The position numbers and the translations under genes were made by a program. 64,000 bases of DNA from Cheiracanthium punctorium (taxonomy: Eukaryota > Arthropoda > Arachnida > Araneae > Cheiracanthiidae): the NCBI GenBank assembly GCA_038373885.1, contig JAWZYV010000685.1, positions 248,001 to 312,000 on the forward strand, written 5' to 3'. Under the pieces are notes generated by a model, which saw nothing but the letters and a program-made list of their open reading frames with translations, ran no database searches and was not told the origin of the DNA. Each line of letters opens with the position of its first letter. Positions within the stretch are counted from its first letter, which is position 1. This document shows positions 53,901 through 64,000 of this stretch, piece by piece.

Positions 53901-54548
53901 TGTGGATTACCTTTCGATGACTTGGAGCGATTTGCTACACATCTTACACTCCATCAGACTAATCAAGTTCAAAACAATACGGCTGACAAAAACGTATGTA
54001 ATGGCGAAACTTCTGCTAGTGGCATTAATTTTGAAAGTGAAAACTCTTTAAATGACAATTCTTTGGATTTTTCTCTTGGTAACATCAAGAGTGATATACC
54101 TCCAGTTGATCAAGAACACTCAGAATTGCACTACAAATCTATAGATTTCAACAGTGACAATGCATCAGATACTTTAATAGAAAGTAAAACTTCTGTAGCT
54201 AATTCTAAACAAAATGACAAATCCTCCGATAGCTTACAAGAATTGCTTGAAAATGTTTCAAACCTACTCTGCTGTCTCATCAAAGATACTCAACTCTTAA
54301 AAGAATTGGGATTTGGTAAGCAGAAAGCTGACGATGTCCTTGTAAATGTTCTCCAGCATATGGGACAGAAGCCATTCACGGGTATTGCTTTGGATATTGA
54401 ACTTTTCCGTAAAAATATTCAAATGTTCTTAGAGCTGTGTTTAAATGAGAATTTCTTTGAAACTGTTGGGAAAGACAAGACAGTCGATGAAATGATTGTT
54501 GAGGCACTAAGAATGTTTGAATGTGATGAATCTGATGACTCGGATTAA
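44605..54548 (+). CDS. predicted THAP-domain / multi-zinc-finger protein (two exons)
   Basis: Predicted sequence-specific DNA-binding nuclear protein. Exon 1 (44605-44903) encodes a THAP domain and stops at donor GTAAGT with a two-base codon remnant. Exon 2 (51110-54548) follows a polypyrimidine tract and CACAG acceptor and supplies exactly the missing third base. The joined frame is 1245 codons: residues 1-99 THAP, then a basic linker with MENLKKP-type repeats. About 18 C2H2 or C2HC fingers follow between roughly residues 140 and 1050, then a finger-free helical C-terminus ending in an acidic ECDESDDSD tail. The intron is 6.2 kb. The gene is divergent from scrib. Joining the exons is my inference from phase, splice sites and strand. 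Alternatively the THAP exon splices elsewhere, and the zinc-finger protein starts at the ATG at 51117. Confidence 0.7.
44904..51109 (+). other. large intron of the THAP-zinc-finger gene
   Basis: 6.2 kb between the matched donor and acceptor. It is very AT-rich and has no frame with recognisable protein similarity. It holds a relative of the 33150-34725 hAT-like element (48720-49400), AT dinucleotide runs near 48927-48943 and 49193-49210, and pyrimidine-rich unclassified repeat sequence around 46330-46990. No alternative exon with good splice sites stood out. Confidence 0.5.
48720..49400. repeat. copy of hAT-like element F
   Basis: CAGGGTTTCGAACCCACCCA at the start and 'aaatgggttt' words match 33150 onwards. 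'tttaatattatataatta' and 'cataaagaacaataa' near 49340-49390 match 33790-33840. The right end is not resolved. Confidence 0.5.
51110..54548 (+). CDS. zinc-finger exon, about 18 C2H2/C2HC fingers
   Basis: A single 3.4-kb uninterrupted frame, the largest in the window. CXXC knuckles occur in order as CNKC, CSYC, CPIC, CLWC, CPVC, CPFC, CSIC, CPIC, CQFC, CKGC, CDVC, CSEC, CEIC, CEAC, CQNC, CVTC, CAVC and CVCC. Seven of them (1-4, 14, 15, 17) end in Cys rather than the second His. Linkers are long and lack the TGEKP signature, so this is a dispersed-finger protein rather than a Kruppel-type tandem array. Fingers 15-16 and 17-18 form an internal repeat (see findings). After about 53990 the protein has no fingers and ends with predicted helices and an acidic tail. 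The first in-frame ATG of the exon is at 51117. Confidence 0.93.
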
Positions 54549-54832
54549 GGTTTTATGGGGAAAGGGATAGGTTTTTATTCTTTCTTAGGCTTTTAGACAC
54601 ATGGACTTTGTCTAATTAAAACAGTGAACTTATGAAGTGGAAAAAAATTGGTTGATTACCTTCTGTATTTAGTAGTGCTTATTTATGCTAAAAGCACTAA
54701 GATCGAATTGGTGGTAGATATTTGTAGTAAAGTTGTACTAACGCAACTGTACATAGCAGACTGATTTTCATCAACGGTCCCATAAAAATGTTACACACTT
54801 GTTAGATTTTTTTAACAACAATATAGTCATGA

Positions 54833-56153
54833 ATTAAATAGGAAAGTATAACTCTTCACATATTTCTTACTCTAGTATGATATCAGCAGTCTTGTTTACT
54901 CTCTCCAATTGTGATACTGATTTTTTGTGAATTCAGTTTTAAACCTTATTTGCCTGTATAAAATTGTCTTGTTCACATTATACTTAATGCCAGATATAAT
55001 TGATTTTAGTGACATAAACATACAGCTGTGTGAATACTCAAAATGCATGTATTCCTGAAACTGATTATACAGTATTGTTTTTGTTGAACATTGTTTAAAG
55101 CAATATCTATTGGATAATAGCTGCAATGTGTATCACATTTCTTTATTATATACATACTGTTATTCTTCCCTAATTTATGTCAGTGATGCAACCAAAAATG
55201 GCTACTTACGTACTATCCTGGTGGTCTACCAAGATGAGTGATTTTTCACCAAGGTAAATGCCAGACACATAAAATTGTTGATGGTTCGGAATATGATTGA
55301 CAACAGTTTGCCAGCACATATGACAAAAAAAAATAGTTTGCAGCAATGACCACCAGAATAATACATAAGTACCTAAACATTTTTTTTTTTTTTTTCCCCA
55401 AAAAAAAAACCATAATGGCCCAAGTTTTAGGTTCTCATTGTTGTAAACTAAGTGAAGTAAATTTCAGATACATGTTTGTATTGGTTTATTTTTGAGTAAA
55501 CACACAATGTAAGTTTTGTGTTAATTTGTAATTGCATGTTTAAGTGCAGTATTATATAATCTGTAGAACTCAATATTTCAAATTTGATAAAAAGGTATCG
55601 AACTCATGTTCTTGGGATCTTTGTTAAAACATGCTTCTACTTTTTGGAAACCTGATTCCATTTAAAACAACCAAAATTTGAAAACTTGAAAAAAAAATTA
55701 ATGAGCATTTCTTTCCTTTTAATAGTTGTAGATTGCAAAGTTTTCACTAAATTAATTTTGACCCAAATACTGAATTCGAAACTTATTTTCCACAACTCAT
55801 GAAGGCATGTCATTAAGTCCTAACTGTATTTAGAAATACCTTTTGCATTTCTCATAATACCAGGTCGTGTTCTGAAAGCTATTATTATCATTAGATATCT
55901 GAAAAGTGAATAATTTAATGTGATTGCAGATGTATGAACTCTCTTAAATTATAAGTATGACATTGCCTCGTTGTTTAACTCTTTAAGACCATGATCGTGC
56001 ATGTTAGAAATTTAAGTTTTTCTTGCTGTTTAGTTGAAAATACAATTGCTGAAATAAAGCAAAAGCAAACTTTATTTTCTAAAAAATTTAATTTTAAATA
56101 CTTTTTAGCAAGCAATAATACCTTTAATTAAATTATATTTCTCAAGAAATAAA
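54833..56153 (+). terminator. candidate poly(A) signals of the zinc-finger gene
   Basis: The first ATTAAA after the stop is at 54833-54838. Canonical AATAAA hexamers follow at 56053-56058 and 56148-56153. I cannot tell which is used; the AATAAA pair would give a 3' UTR of about 1.5-1.6 kb. Confidence 0.25.
55200..55375. repeat. dispersed repeat H, copy 2
   Basis: Relative of 42943-43075 extending further left ('gtactatcctggtggtctac'). It lies in the 3' flank or UTR of the zinc-finger gene. Confidence 0.5.
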
Positions 56154-57741
56154 ATTGAACTTGAAAACGAGTCCAGTCTTAAAGGGCTATACTTGTTCTT
56201 ATAGTTGATCTGAGGAAAGTCATAAAATCTCAAATTCAAAATGTTATTTTGGGATTTTCTTTTTTTTAACTTTTACACATAAGATATTTAAACAGAAAAT
56301 TCAGGATGTTCTAATTTTACAAAAACTATATGTACTTGTAGATAGAATACTTTTTATAGGTTTCATTATATATATATATATATATAGTTAGTGTTGTAAG
56401 ATTCTAGTTTGACTCGTTTTAAAAAAATTAAATTTCTTTAGTCCCCCTCCCCCTGGTGTTGTAGGTCTATCATTTAAGTTTTGTTTGTGTTGAGAATGAA
56501 ATTTTAGATTTTAGCATTATTCACAATTTGGCTGCATTTTGTCTTTCGCTCTCCATATAATACATTGTAAATATAAGATGTTTTAAATATAAATTGTTCT
56601 GATTTTGTACATAAATTTGCAGGACTTTTAAGTTTAATCACTAAATATGTCATACTAAAAGGTAAAACATGTATTTTTGTAAGATTTATAAAACATTTGT
56701 ATTTTACTTTTCACATCTCCAATGTTCAGATTAAAGCATTTTCAATGTGACTTTTTATTAATTATTTTCAATATTACCATGGGCATGTTCATAAATGCTC
56801 AACCAGTGTCACCTGTGGAACTAGTTTTAGGTGTTCTTCAACTCTTAGTTTTTTAACCTAAACCGGTTGATCATTGTACTCAAATTCAGCTAAATGCATT
56901 TATTTAAATTAAATCGATTGAGACTGGAGCAAGTTAATTCAGTTTTCTATAATTTGATCCTCAGAGGATCTTCTGGTAAATAAAAGCATCCCTAAGCTCA
57001 TTCAAAGCATCAAAGTCATTCCTTAAATTTAAAAGAAACTAGAACCATTAATCACAATACCAGTTTTTGTACAAAAACTAGTTGGACAAATTAACCAGTT
57101 TATAAATGCAAGATATGTCCCTGAAAGGGCCATTATAAATTGCTCTTGCAGTCTTAGTTTCAACAATTGATATTTAATGTTAAAATGGTTGTAGATGTTA
57201 CACAGAATTTTGTCTTAATTTATATTAATTCAACATGCGGTGGAGAATGTTTGATGCAGAATATTATAAATATATACTGTGGAATATGTCACTATTATCA
57301 AAATCTTTGTATATTATTCATTTTTCACAAGGGGAATTAAACACATTAAAGATCATATTTTATCAAGCTTATCCTGTGCACGTGTATATTTACTATAATG
57401 ATGCCATAAAGAACACCAATTTTTATTCGCATAGTTAATTGTATAAGGCAAAAAATTAGGTATGGTAATTGTTATAACTCGGGGGTTTTCAACATGCAGA
57501 TCGCATGCCACCATTGATGTCTTTTTTTTTTTTTTTTTTTTTCAGCCTGTGAAGCTTTCTGGGAAAATAATTTGCAATATTGAATTAGATGCTCATATTG
57601 AGGATTTTTTTTTTTTGTGTGTGTGTGTGGAAATTCATGTCAGTTTCAAACACTTATTTGCTAATAAATTTGATTTTCCTTATTTTCCATGAAAAATGGT
57701 GCTTTCACGTGTTCTATGACACACCTCCCCTTACTTTTCAG

Positions 57742-57880
57742 ATCTGTTAACTCGTCCGTTGACTTACTTTACTCAAGGATAGGTTCCACCTTAGAGATTC
57801 TTTACTACATCTTCCAAGAATTAACAGCAGAGCTTGATATAAACATCCCTTCTTTAGGAGTCGCAGCAGACAGACCCTGA
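57742..57880 (+). CDS. exon-like open frame, unidentified
   Basis: Follows a TTTTCAG acceptor at 57735-57741. It encodes SVNSSVDLLYSRIGSTLEIL then FQELTAELDINIPSLGVAADRP and ends TGA at 57878-57880. The composition (alternating hydrophobic and acidic residues, few Asn/Lys runs) is more protein-like than neighbouring frames. It could be the last exon of an unknown plus-strand gene. No family was recognised, and no matching upstream exon was found. Confidence 0.25.
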
Positions 57881-58214
57881 TTCTCACAGTACATTTTGTG
57901 TGCTTTTATGTTAATTTTTCCCGCTGTTGTAATTTTAAAGTTTTCATTTAAATTTGTCATTTTGCATTTCATATTGTATGATGGTTAGCACACCACTCTG
58001 TGGTTATAGACTTGGGTTTGACTCTTAATTCATACGTCCAGTCATAGATGGTAATGTTCAAAACTAATTCTGCTTTTTCTTGAATTGTAATTTAATTTTT
58101 GTTTTTCATAATTTTGTGGATGTTGGCAAATATTTTAGATATGTCTTGAATCTCCCGATACCCTGAAATAACTTGACTTAAATATGATTACACTGTGGCC
58201 CACCATTAGGCAGA

Positions 58215-58620
58215 TCTATTCAATTGCAGCCCACGAACACCCCGGGAGAGAGGGGGGTTAAGGCCGATGCTTACTTCTCGTTTTATATCTATTTCAATGG
58301 CCGATGGGACACTGATACAGAAAGAAATCTTCCGTTGCTCTCTTCATTGTGTGTCCGGGTGGGAGGGGTTTGTTCTTTTCCCATATTAGCTGTTGTCAGT
58401 GGAGTGCTGCTGGTCATCAAAAAATCATCAAATTTATCAGAAGAATGCCTTTCTAACCCCTGTAGTCACAATCCTTATAACAGCTCAAGGTCATGATGGC
58501 CCAGTGGTTAAGGCATTGGACTCATAACCGGAAGATTGTGGGTTCAATTCTAACATACCACTGAAGATCACCATGTACATGCATGTTAAAATGGATTTAG
58601 GTAGGAGTGAGAGAGAGTGT
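58215..58620 (+). repeat. repeat family J with tRNA-Met-like segment
   Basis: Positions 58499-58555 resemble a tRNA: box A TGGCCCAGTGG, anticodon-loop-like actcataac (CAT), box B GGGTTCAATTC. Sequence both before ('gatgcttacttctcg', 'aacactgatacagaaa'-like) and after ('accactgaagatcaccatgt') is shared with antisense copies at 60540-60870 and 61946-62277. No acceptor stem was resolved, so it is not a functional tRNA. Confidence 0.55.
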
Positions 58621-59099
58621 GCGTAGAAAAGCGATCAAATGATAGGTTTCATTATAAGATAAACTTATGTGGATAGGAGAAAAAGAAGGTAAGCTACAAA
58701 CTTTATAGAATATGTTTTAATACAATAATTAATGGAAATTGTTCTCCTTTACAATACATGTTTTTCAATAAATTTCATTCTTTTCAGTGAGAAGTGCTAT
58801 TTAGTACAACATACACAGAGATGCCAACTACTATGGATTCTCCGTAGTTTCTATGAAATTTTTTTTGAAAATTTGGTTTACTACAGAAATTTAAATATAA
58901 TTGATTTATTCTATGACGATTTTAAGCTATGTTATTTTAATGATAAAAGAAACACCAAGAGTTATTACAAAATACTCAAAGCCTAAAACAAACAATTATT
59001 GGATGCAATCATCACTGAATTTGCGATCAGCTCCAGCTAAGACAAAAAGTGCTCTTCTTTCCTGTGTGGGGGAAGTTAAGAAAAACTGAGATTTGCATG

Positions 59100-59935
59100 T
59101 ACAGGTTGCTTTGCAATAGTCAGCAAGTAACATTGCCGTCGTAGGGAATCTAAATCATTTGCTGATGCGATTATTGAAAGGAAGAAATAGTTTCCAGCAT
59201 CAGCTACTTGGTAAATAGCCACTGTTTTCCTGTCATTGAATTCCTTCTTCATTTGTATCTTCTCAAGTTGTTTACAAGTAGACTTGATCTTTTAGATGTT
59301 AGCACCTTGAGCAATTTCCGCAACAGTTGAATCGGGATTTCACATTGTGGCGAATAGGAGCAGCTGCAGTTTTAATCAATCTTAATTTTCCCTGTGCTTT
59401 ATCAACCTTATGTTGTTGTACCAGTTGTCTGATAAAATATTGAAGACCATTTCAGTAAAACAAAAAACATTTCCTGTCCTATGTAATTCTTTTAAACATT
59501 CCGGTACTGTAATGCTGCATAATTTTCCTTTTCAGATGATGTCAGTAAAGTGCCACTTCGGCACTCAGCTCAGTAAATTTGAGCTGCAATTCTCCAATAG
59601 TACACTGGCATTCATCATTCTCCTCCGTATAATGAAATAACTCTTCCATACAATCGTCTCTCTTTTTATCAGCTACTGACCCTTCTCTACTTGCTTAACC
59701 TTTTTCTGTTTTTGATATGCCTTCTTTCTGCTAACTCGCATAACAATACCATTGATACCTACTATCTGAACTGGTGAGGTCTATGATCTGCAAGACCTTC
59801 AGAAACACCTCTTCCACCCCAAGAAACTTGTCCGACAAAAGCTGCAGCTGGAACATAAATTCCTTTTCCCCCACTAAACTCTATTTTTCTTTGCTTGGAT
59901 TGCTGCATTCAGAGACATGAATATAATTTCACACA
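59100..59935 (-). pseudogene. broken coding sequence, family unidentified
   Basis: The minus strand shows protein-like segments in shifting frames: IEFSGGKGIYVPAAAFVGQV then SWGGRGVSEGLADH near 59900-59790; MKKEFNDRKTVAIYQVADAG then NYFFPSIIASANDL near 59255-59150; and VDKAQGKLRLIKTAAAPI near 59400-59345. Stops and frameshifts separate them. Composition is distinctly less AT-biased than the surroundings. Consistent with a processed or degraded gene copy; I cannot name the parent. Confidence 0.4.
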
Positions 59936-60539
59936 CATAGAAAACAATTGGAATTGGAATCAAACCAGAACCAAGATATTTTTGTAGGGATATCCTCCTG
60001 TTGTGGTGGCTTTGGACTTGTATCTTTCTCAGCATTTAGGATGAACTTGGAAGGAGGCTTGATCCCCCCTAAATATATCTTTAACTCAATCTTGTCTAAT
60101 TTCATTGCAGTGAATAATCTTATTTCTCTAACCAGAAATTGGGTTAATAAGTTCTCCATCTTCATCAACACAGGGTATCAAAATACATGATCGCTTGCAA
60201 CTCAAACACTAACGCACTCTTGAGTTGAGAATATTTCAACAAAGAACCGTGAAAGACATTCTTCTGAACAAAAAAGGAGCCAGGAAATTAAGCTTCACTC
60301 ATCACACCAGTAGCAATCCGACATGCCTCCCACCAGGAACACTGGTTGGTATTGGTCTTCTAAAGGAATATGCTGACTGTCAGGAGAGGACAGCTCATGC
60401 CACTCAATGTTCCATCACTTAAAACTATGCAAGTCCTTGCTGGAGTTTCAAGCCATAATTTGGAATCTCATCAGAAGTTGGGAGACTAATATTGGTATCC
60501 CTTGGAAACTGCTAACGACCCGCGAGAGAATATACACAC

Positions 60540-60870
60540 TGATTTAATGTTCACATACATGGTGGTCTTCAGTGGTCGTCGAAATCGAACCCACAACCTT
60601 CCGGTTACGAGTCCTATGCTTTAACAACTGGGCCATCATAAGGGTCGGGACTACAGGGTTTAGAAGGGCATTCTTCTGGCAAAATTTACAACTTTAATGA
60701 CCAGTCGGGATCCACTGGCAAAAGCGGATGTGGGAAAAGCACAAACCTCTTCCCCCACACAGTGAAGTGAACAACGAAAGATTTTTCTGTATCAGTGTTC
60801 TGTCGGTCATTGAAATGCATATAAAACAGTAAGTCAGCATCGGTCTTAACCCCTCCCCCGAAACCAGACT
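60540..60870 (-). repeat. repeat family J, antisense copy in unit 1
   Basis: On the minus strand: ATGATGGCCCAGTTGTTAAA, anticodon-loop-like actcgtaac, and box B GGGTTCGATTTC. The flanking family sequence is as at 58215-58620. An identical copy in unit 2 is at 61946-62277. Confidence 0.55.
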
Positions 60871-61945
60871 CTCAAAGTCGTGCAACTTTTTACCACTTAC
60901 CAAAAGAAGAGTACTAAACATTTTGCTGTAAGGTAGAACTTTTTTTATTTTTTTTAATGTTTGGGTTTTGATAATTCTTTGTCTAACTTACTGTACTAAT
61001 AATTGCGTTATTTGAATTTCATTATAAATTTTACAATTTTTTGCACAAACTTGCCAAAAACAAAATCTTCTGTGCACCTTTTAGCACTATTTTCTCAGAA
61101 GCAAAGAATAAAGACAAAAAGCAATGGAACAAACGGTGTTTTTGTCATAATTTGCAATACATTGTCCGATTTAAATCAGGTGTTATTTGACCATGCTTTT
61201 TACCAAACTTTATACTATTTTCTGTATTTTTTTTATCTTCTATACTTTTTTTTATCACTACAAAATCCTCCAAGATGCATAAAGAAATGTATTAGGCTGG
61301 TAATTTTTAATACTTTTTGCAAAATAAAGTGGTTAGCACTCAGTTTTGCAACAAGTTACATAAATTTTTGGAAATATGTAGTTTTGGTCAGTTTAATTTT
61401 TAATAATTTTTCTTTATGTTCTTTATATTCTGTATTGCAGACAAGCTTATATTTTAAGTTAATTTTATATAGCTTTAAAAACCTGTTTAAAATCATGAAT
61501 GCAGTTAGGTGCTAAGAGGGGAGAAAAAGGCAGAAGGAAAGAAACTTAAAATTTAATTACCGTAATTTATGGAACACAGGGTATCAAAATACATGATCGC
61601 TTGCAACTCAAACACTAACGCACTCTTGAGTTGAGAATATTTCAACAAAGAACCGTGAAAGACATTCTTCTGAACAAAAAAGGAGCCAGGAAATTAAGCT
61701 TCACTCATCACACCAGTAGCAATCCGACATGCCTCCCACCAGGAACACTGGTTGGTATTGGTCTTCTAAAGGAATATGCTGACTGTCAGGAGAGGACAGC
61801 TCATGCCACTCAATGTTCCATCACTTAAAACTATGCAAGTCCTTGCTGGAGTTTCAAGCCATAATTTGGAATCTCATCAGAAGTTGGGAGACTAACATTG
61901 GTATCCCTTGGAAACTGCTAACGACCCACGAGAGAATATACACAC

Positions 61946-62277
61946 TGATTTAATGTTCACATACATGGTGGTCTTCAGTGGTATGTCGAAATCGAACCCA
62001 CAACCTTCCGGTTACGAGTCCTATGCTTTAACAACTGGGCCATCATAAGGGTCGGGACTACAGGGTTTAGAAGGGCATTCTTCTGGCAAAATTTACAACT
62101 TTAATGACCAGTCGGGATCCACTGGCAAAAGCGGATGTGGGAAAAGCACAAACCTCTTCCCCCACACAGTGAAGTGAACAACGAAAGATTTTTCTGTATC
62201 AGTGTTCTGTCGGTCATTGAAATGCATATAAAACAGTAAGTCAGCATCGGTCTTAACCCCTCCCCCGAAACCAGACT
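61946..62277 (-). repeat. repeat family J, antisense copy in unit 2
   Basis: Same as the copy at 60540-60870 apart from the three unit differences, so it arose by the tandem duplication rather than by separate insertion. Confidence 0.55.
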
Positions 62278-62980
62278 CTCAAAGTCGTGCAACTTTTTAC
62301 CACTTACCAAAAGAAGAGTACTAAACATTTTGCTGTAAGGTAGAACTTTTTTTATTTTTTTTAATGTTTGGGTTTTGATAATTCTTTGTCTAACTTACTG
62401 TACTAATAATTGCGTTATTTGAATTTCATTATAAATTTTACAATTTTTTGCACAAACTTGCCAAAAACAAAATCTTCTGTGCACCTTTTAGCACTATTTT
62501 CTCAGAAGCAAAGAATAAAGACAAAAAGCAATGGAACAAACGGTGTTTTTGTCATAATTTGCAATACATTGTCCGATTTAAATCAGGTGTTATTTGACCA
62601 TGCTTTTTACCAAACTTTATACTATTTTCTGTATTTTTTTTATCTTCTATACTTTTTTTTATCACTACAAAATCCTCCAAGATGCATAAAGAAATGTATT
62701 AGGCTGGTAATTTTTAATACTTTTTGCAAAATAAAGTGGTTAGCACTCAGTTTTGCAACAAGTTACATAAATTTTTGGAAATATGTAGTTTTGGTCAGTT
62801 TAATTTTTAATAATTTTTCTTTATGTTCTTTATATTCTGTATTGCAGACAAGCTTATATTTTAAGTTAATTTTATATAGCTTTAAAAACCTGTTTAAAAT
62901 CATGAATGCAGTTAGGTGCTAAGAGGGGAGAAAAAGGCAGAAGGAAAGAAACTTAAAATTTAATTACCGTAATTTATGGA

Positions 62981-64000
62981 AGAAACACTGTGGCACTTAC
63001 GATATTTTTAAAATTTTTTAGCCAATCTTCAACGAAAAGTCATAAAAATTACTTAATTTTTATGACTTTAATAATCGTCTAAATTATATTTAGACAATTA
63101 TTAAAGTCATAATAAATAATTGTCTAAAAAGATGGCACCACCTCTGATCACATACTTTCTAGTGTTGTCACAACAGTGGCAGCCTTCTGTTTGAAGAGGC
63201 CCACACACAAAAAATTTTTGCAGGCCCCCTAAAACTACAAATTCAAGAATAAATAAATGTACCCTTGTAAAGCGGTTATTAAAAGTTAACTAAAGTCCCA
63301 ATAATAGCATTTTTATGGTCATGGTGACTGCAGGTTCGAGTCAACTGCATTGAATGTGCACACTAAGTCTGTGGAGCCTTATATCTTATCTGTTTGCTTG
63401 CGTTTAAATAGTAGTTTACAGATAATTTTGAAAACTGGTGTGATATTAGTAGCTTAAATTTTCATTATTTTTTTTTTTTTAAATCTACAGAACAATTTAA
63501 ATAAAGCTTTTTAATTGAAATATGTGCTTCTTTCCACATCCACCCATAAGGTAAAGCAAAAGTAGATGATGTGTTTAATTGATGAAGTTTATATTTAGAC
63601 ATGAAAAGCATAAAGTCATACAAAATTCAACTTACCGCTGAAAAATCCTTTAAAAAGTATAAAACGTACACAAAGATTAATAGCCTTGTACAGAGGCTAG
63701 GACAAACACCTTTACAGTGGTTTTGCATTTGTAACTTTAAAAGCAGGCGTAATTGCACTGCAAATGCAAAGCACAGGATCAAATATGAGGTGAAAGAATA
63801 CTGATAACCACTTTGTGGTCAATGTATTTACTGTACGATTGTGAACGAAAACCAACAAATTTTGTTCTTATACCATAAGATGACCAAATGCTCGTTATTT
63901 TTATCTTTTGTGTTCAGTTACCTAAAATTAATTCTATATGTTCAGAATGTATGGAAAACTTGGTAGCAATTAAATTTCATCCTTTCAAAATGAACGACTA
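62981..64000. other. right edge, no gene recognised
   Basis: Apart from the palindrome cluster this is AT-rich sequence. The 67-codon frame at 63601-63804 is Lys-rich and shows no domain. Confidence 0.4.
63038..63125. repeat. cluster of AT-rich palindromes
   Basis: gtcataaaaattac/ttaatttttatgac forms one inverted pair. gactttaataatcgtctaaa and its mirror 'tttagacaattattaaagtc' form a second, longer hairpin directly after it, followed by another ttgtctaaaaag. Possibly a foldback element remnant. Confidence 0.6.

Larger units (their letters stand above)
54549..57690. other. 3' flank of the zinc-finger gene
   Basis: AT-rich sequence with poly(A) hexamers, repeat H, an AT dinucleotide run near 56370-56388 and no frame with recognisable coding content. 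Confidence 0.5.
60168..62980. repeat. tandem duplication, two near-identical units of about 1407 bp
   Basis: Unit 1 is 60168-61573 and unit 2 is 61574-62980, directly adjacent. I saw only three differences: T/C near 60490, G/A near 60528, and an inserted base near 60578 (cagtggtcgtcg versus cagtggtatgtcg). The spacing changes from 1406 to 1407 at that point. Each unit carries an antisense repeat J copy and an AT-rich segment with a 170-codon frame that has no protein signature. Confidence 0.95.

Noticed and set aside
58499..58570. Possible functional tRNA-Met gene
   Set aside because: Boxes A and B are present but no acceptor or D-stem pairing was found, and the segment is part of a repeat family.
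60225..61828. Duplicated 65-codon frames (MRIFQQRTVKD...)
   Set aside because: Short, no recognisable family, and repeat-unit sequence. Possibly a fragment of an old coding sequence, but unsupported.
61003..62922. Duplicated 170-codon frames in the tandem units
   Set aside because: Phe/Leu/Tyr-rich translation of AT-rich DNA with no domain; they are identical only because of the recent duplication.

Overview
This is AT-rich, intron-rich animal DNA, probably from an arthropod. A chelicerate is possible, but I cannot prove the clade. The signs are short exons with GT/AG splice sites scattered over tens of kilobases, many decayed DNA transposons (hAT-like and pogo/Tigger-like) and tRNA-derived SINEs. 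There are no operons, ribosome-binding sites or CRISPR arrays. Only a few open reading frames look like real genes; most are chance frames or repeat fragments.

Two genes dominate and diverge from a shared region at 44069-44604. To the left, on the minus strand, is the 5' half of scribble (scrib), the LAP-family cell-polarity scaffold. Twelve exons between 44068 and 12358 join with matching phases into 507 uninterrupted codons covering the N-terminal cap, the leucine-rich repeats and the start of the linker. A probable 13th exon lies at 3511-3607. The PDZ domains are not in the window and must lie beyond position 1. Intron 1 (32531-43906, 11.4 kb) is packed with nested transposons.

To the right, on the plus strand, an N-terminal THAP-domain exon (44605-44903) ends in phase 2 at a consensus donor. 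It fits in frame onto a 3.4-kb terminal exon (51110-54548) encoding about 18 C2H2/C2HC zinc fingers and a finger-free C-terminal region. The inferred 1245-residue protein, THAP plus a zinc-finger array, is the most interesting gene here.

Region by region: 1-3100 holds pogo/Tigger remnants, including a transposase C-terminus and a nested hAT-like MITE. 3500-32530 holds scrib exons 2-13 separated by introns containing SINEs, foldback elements, a TIR element with internal tandem units and a decayed hAT transposase. 32531-43906 is the nested-transposon intron. 44605-54548 is the THAP-zinc-finger gene. 54549-64000 holds its 3' flank, an unidentified exon-like frame (57742-57880), an unidentified broken coding sequence on the minus strand, a repeat family carrying a tRNA-like segment, and a near-identical 1.4-kb tandem duplication (60168-62980).
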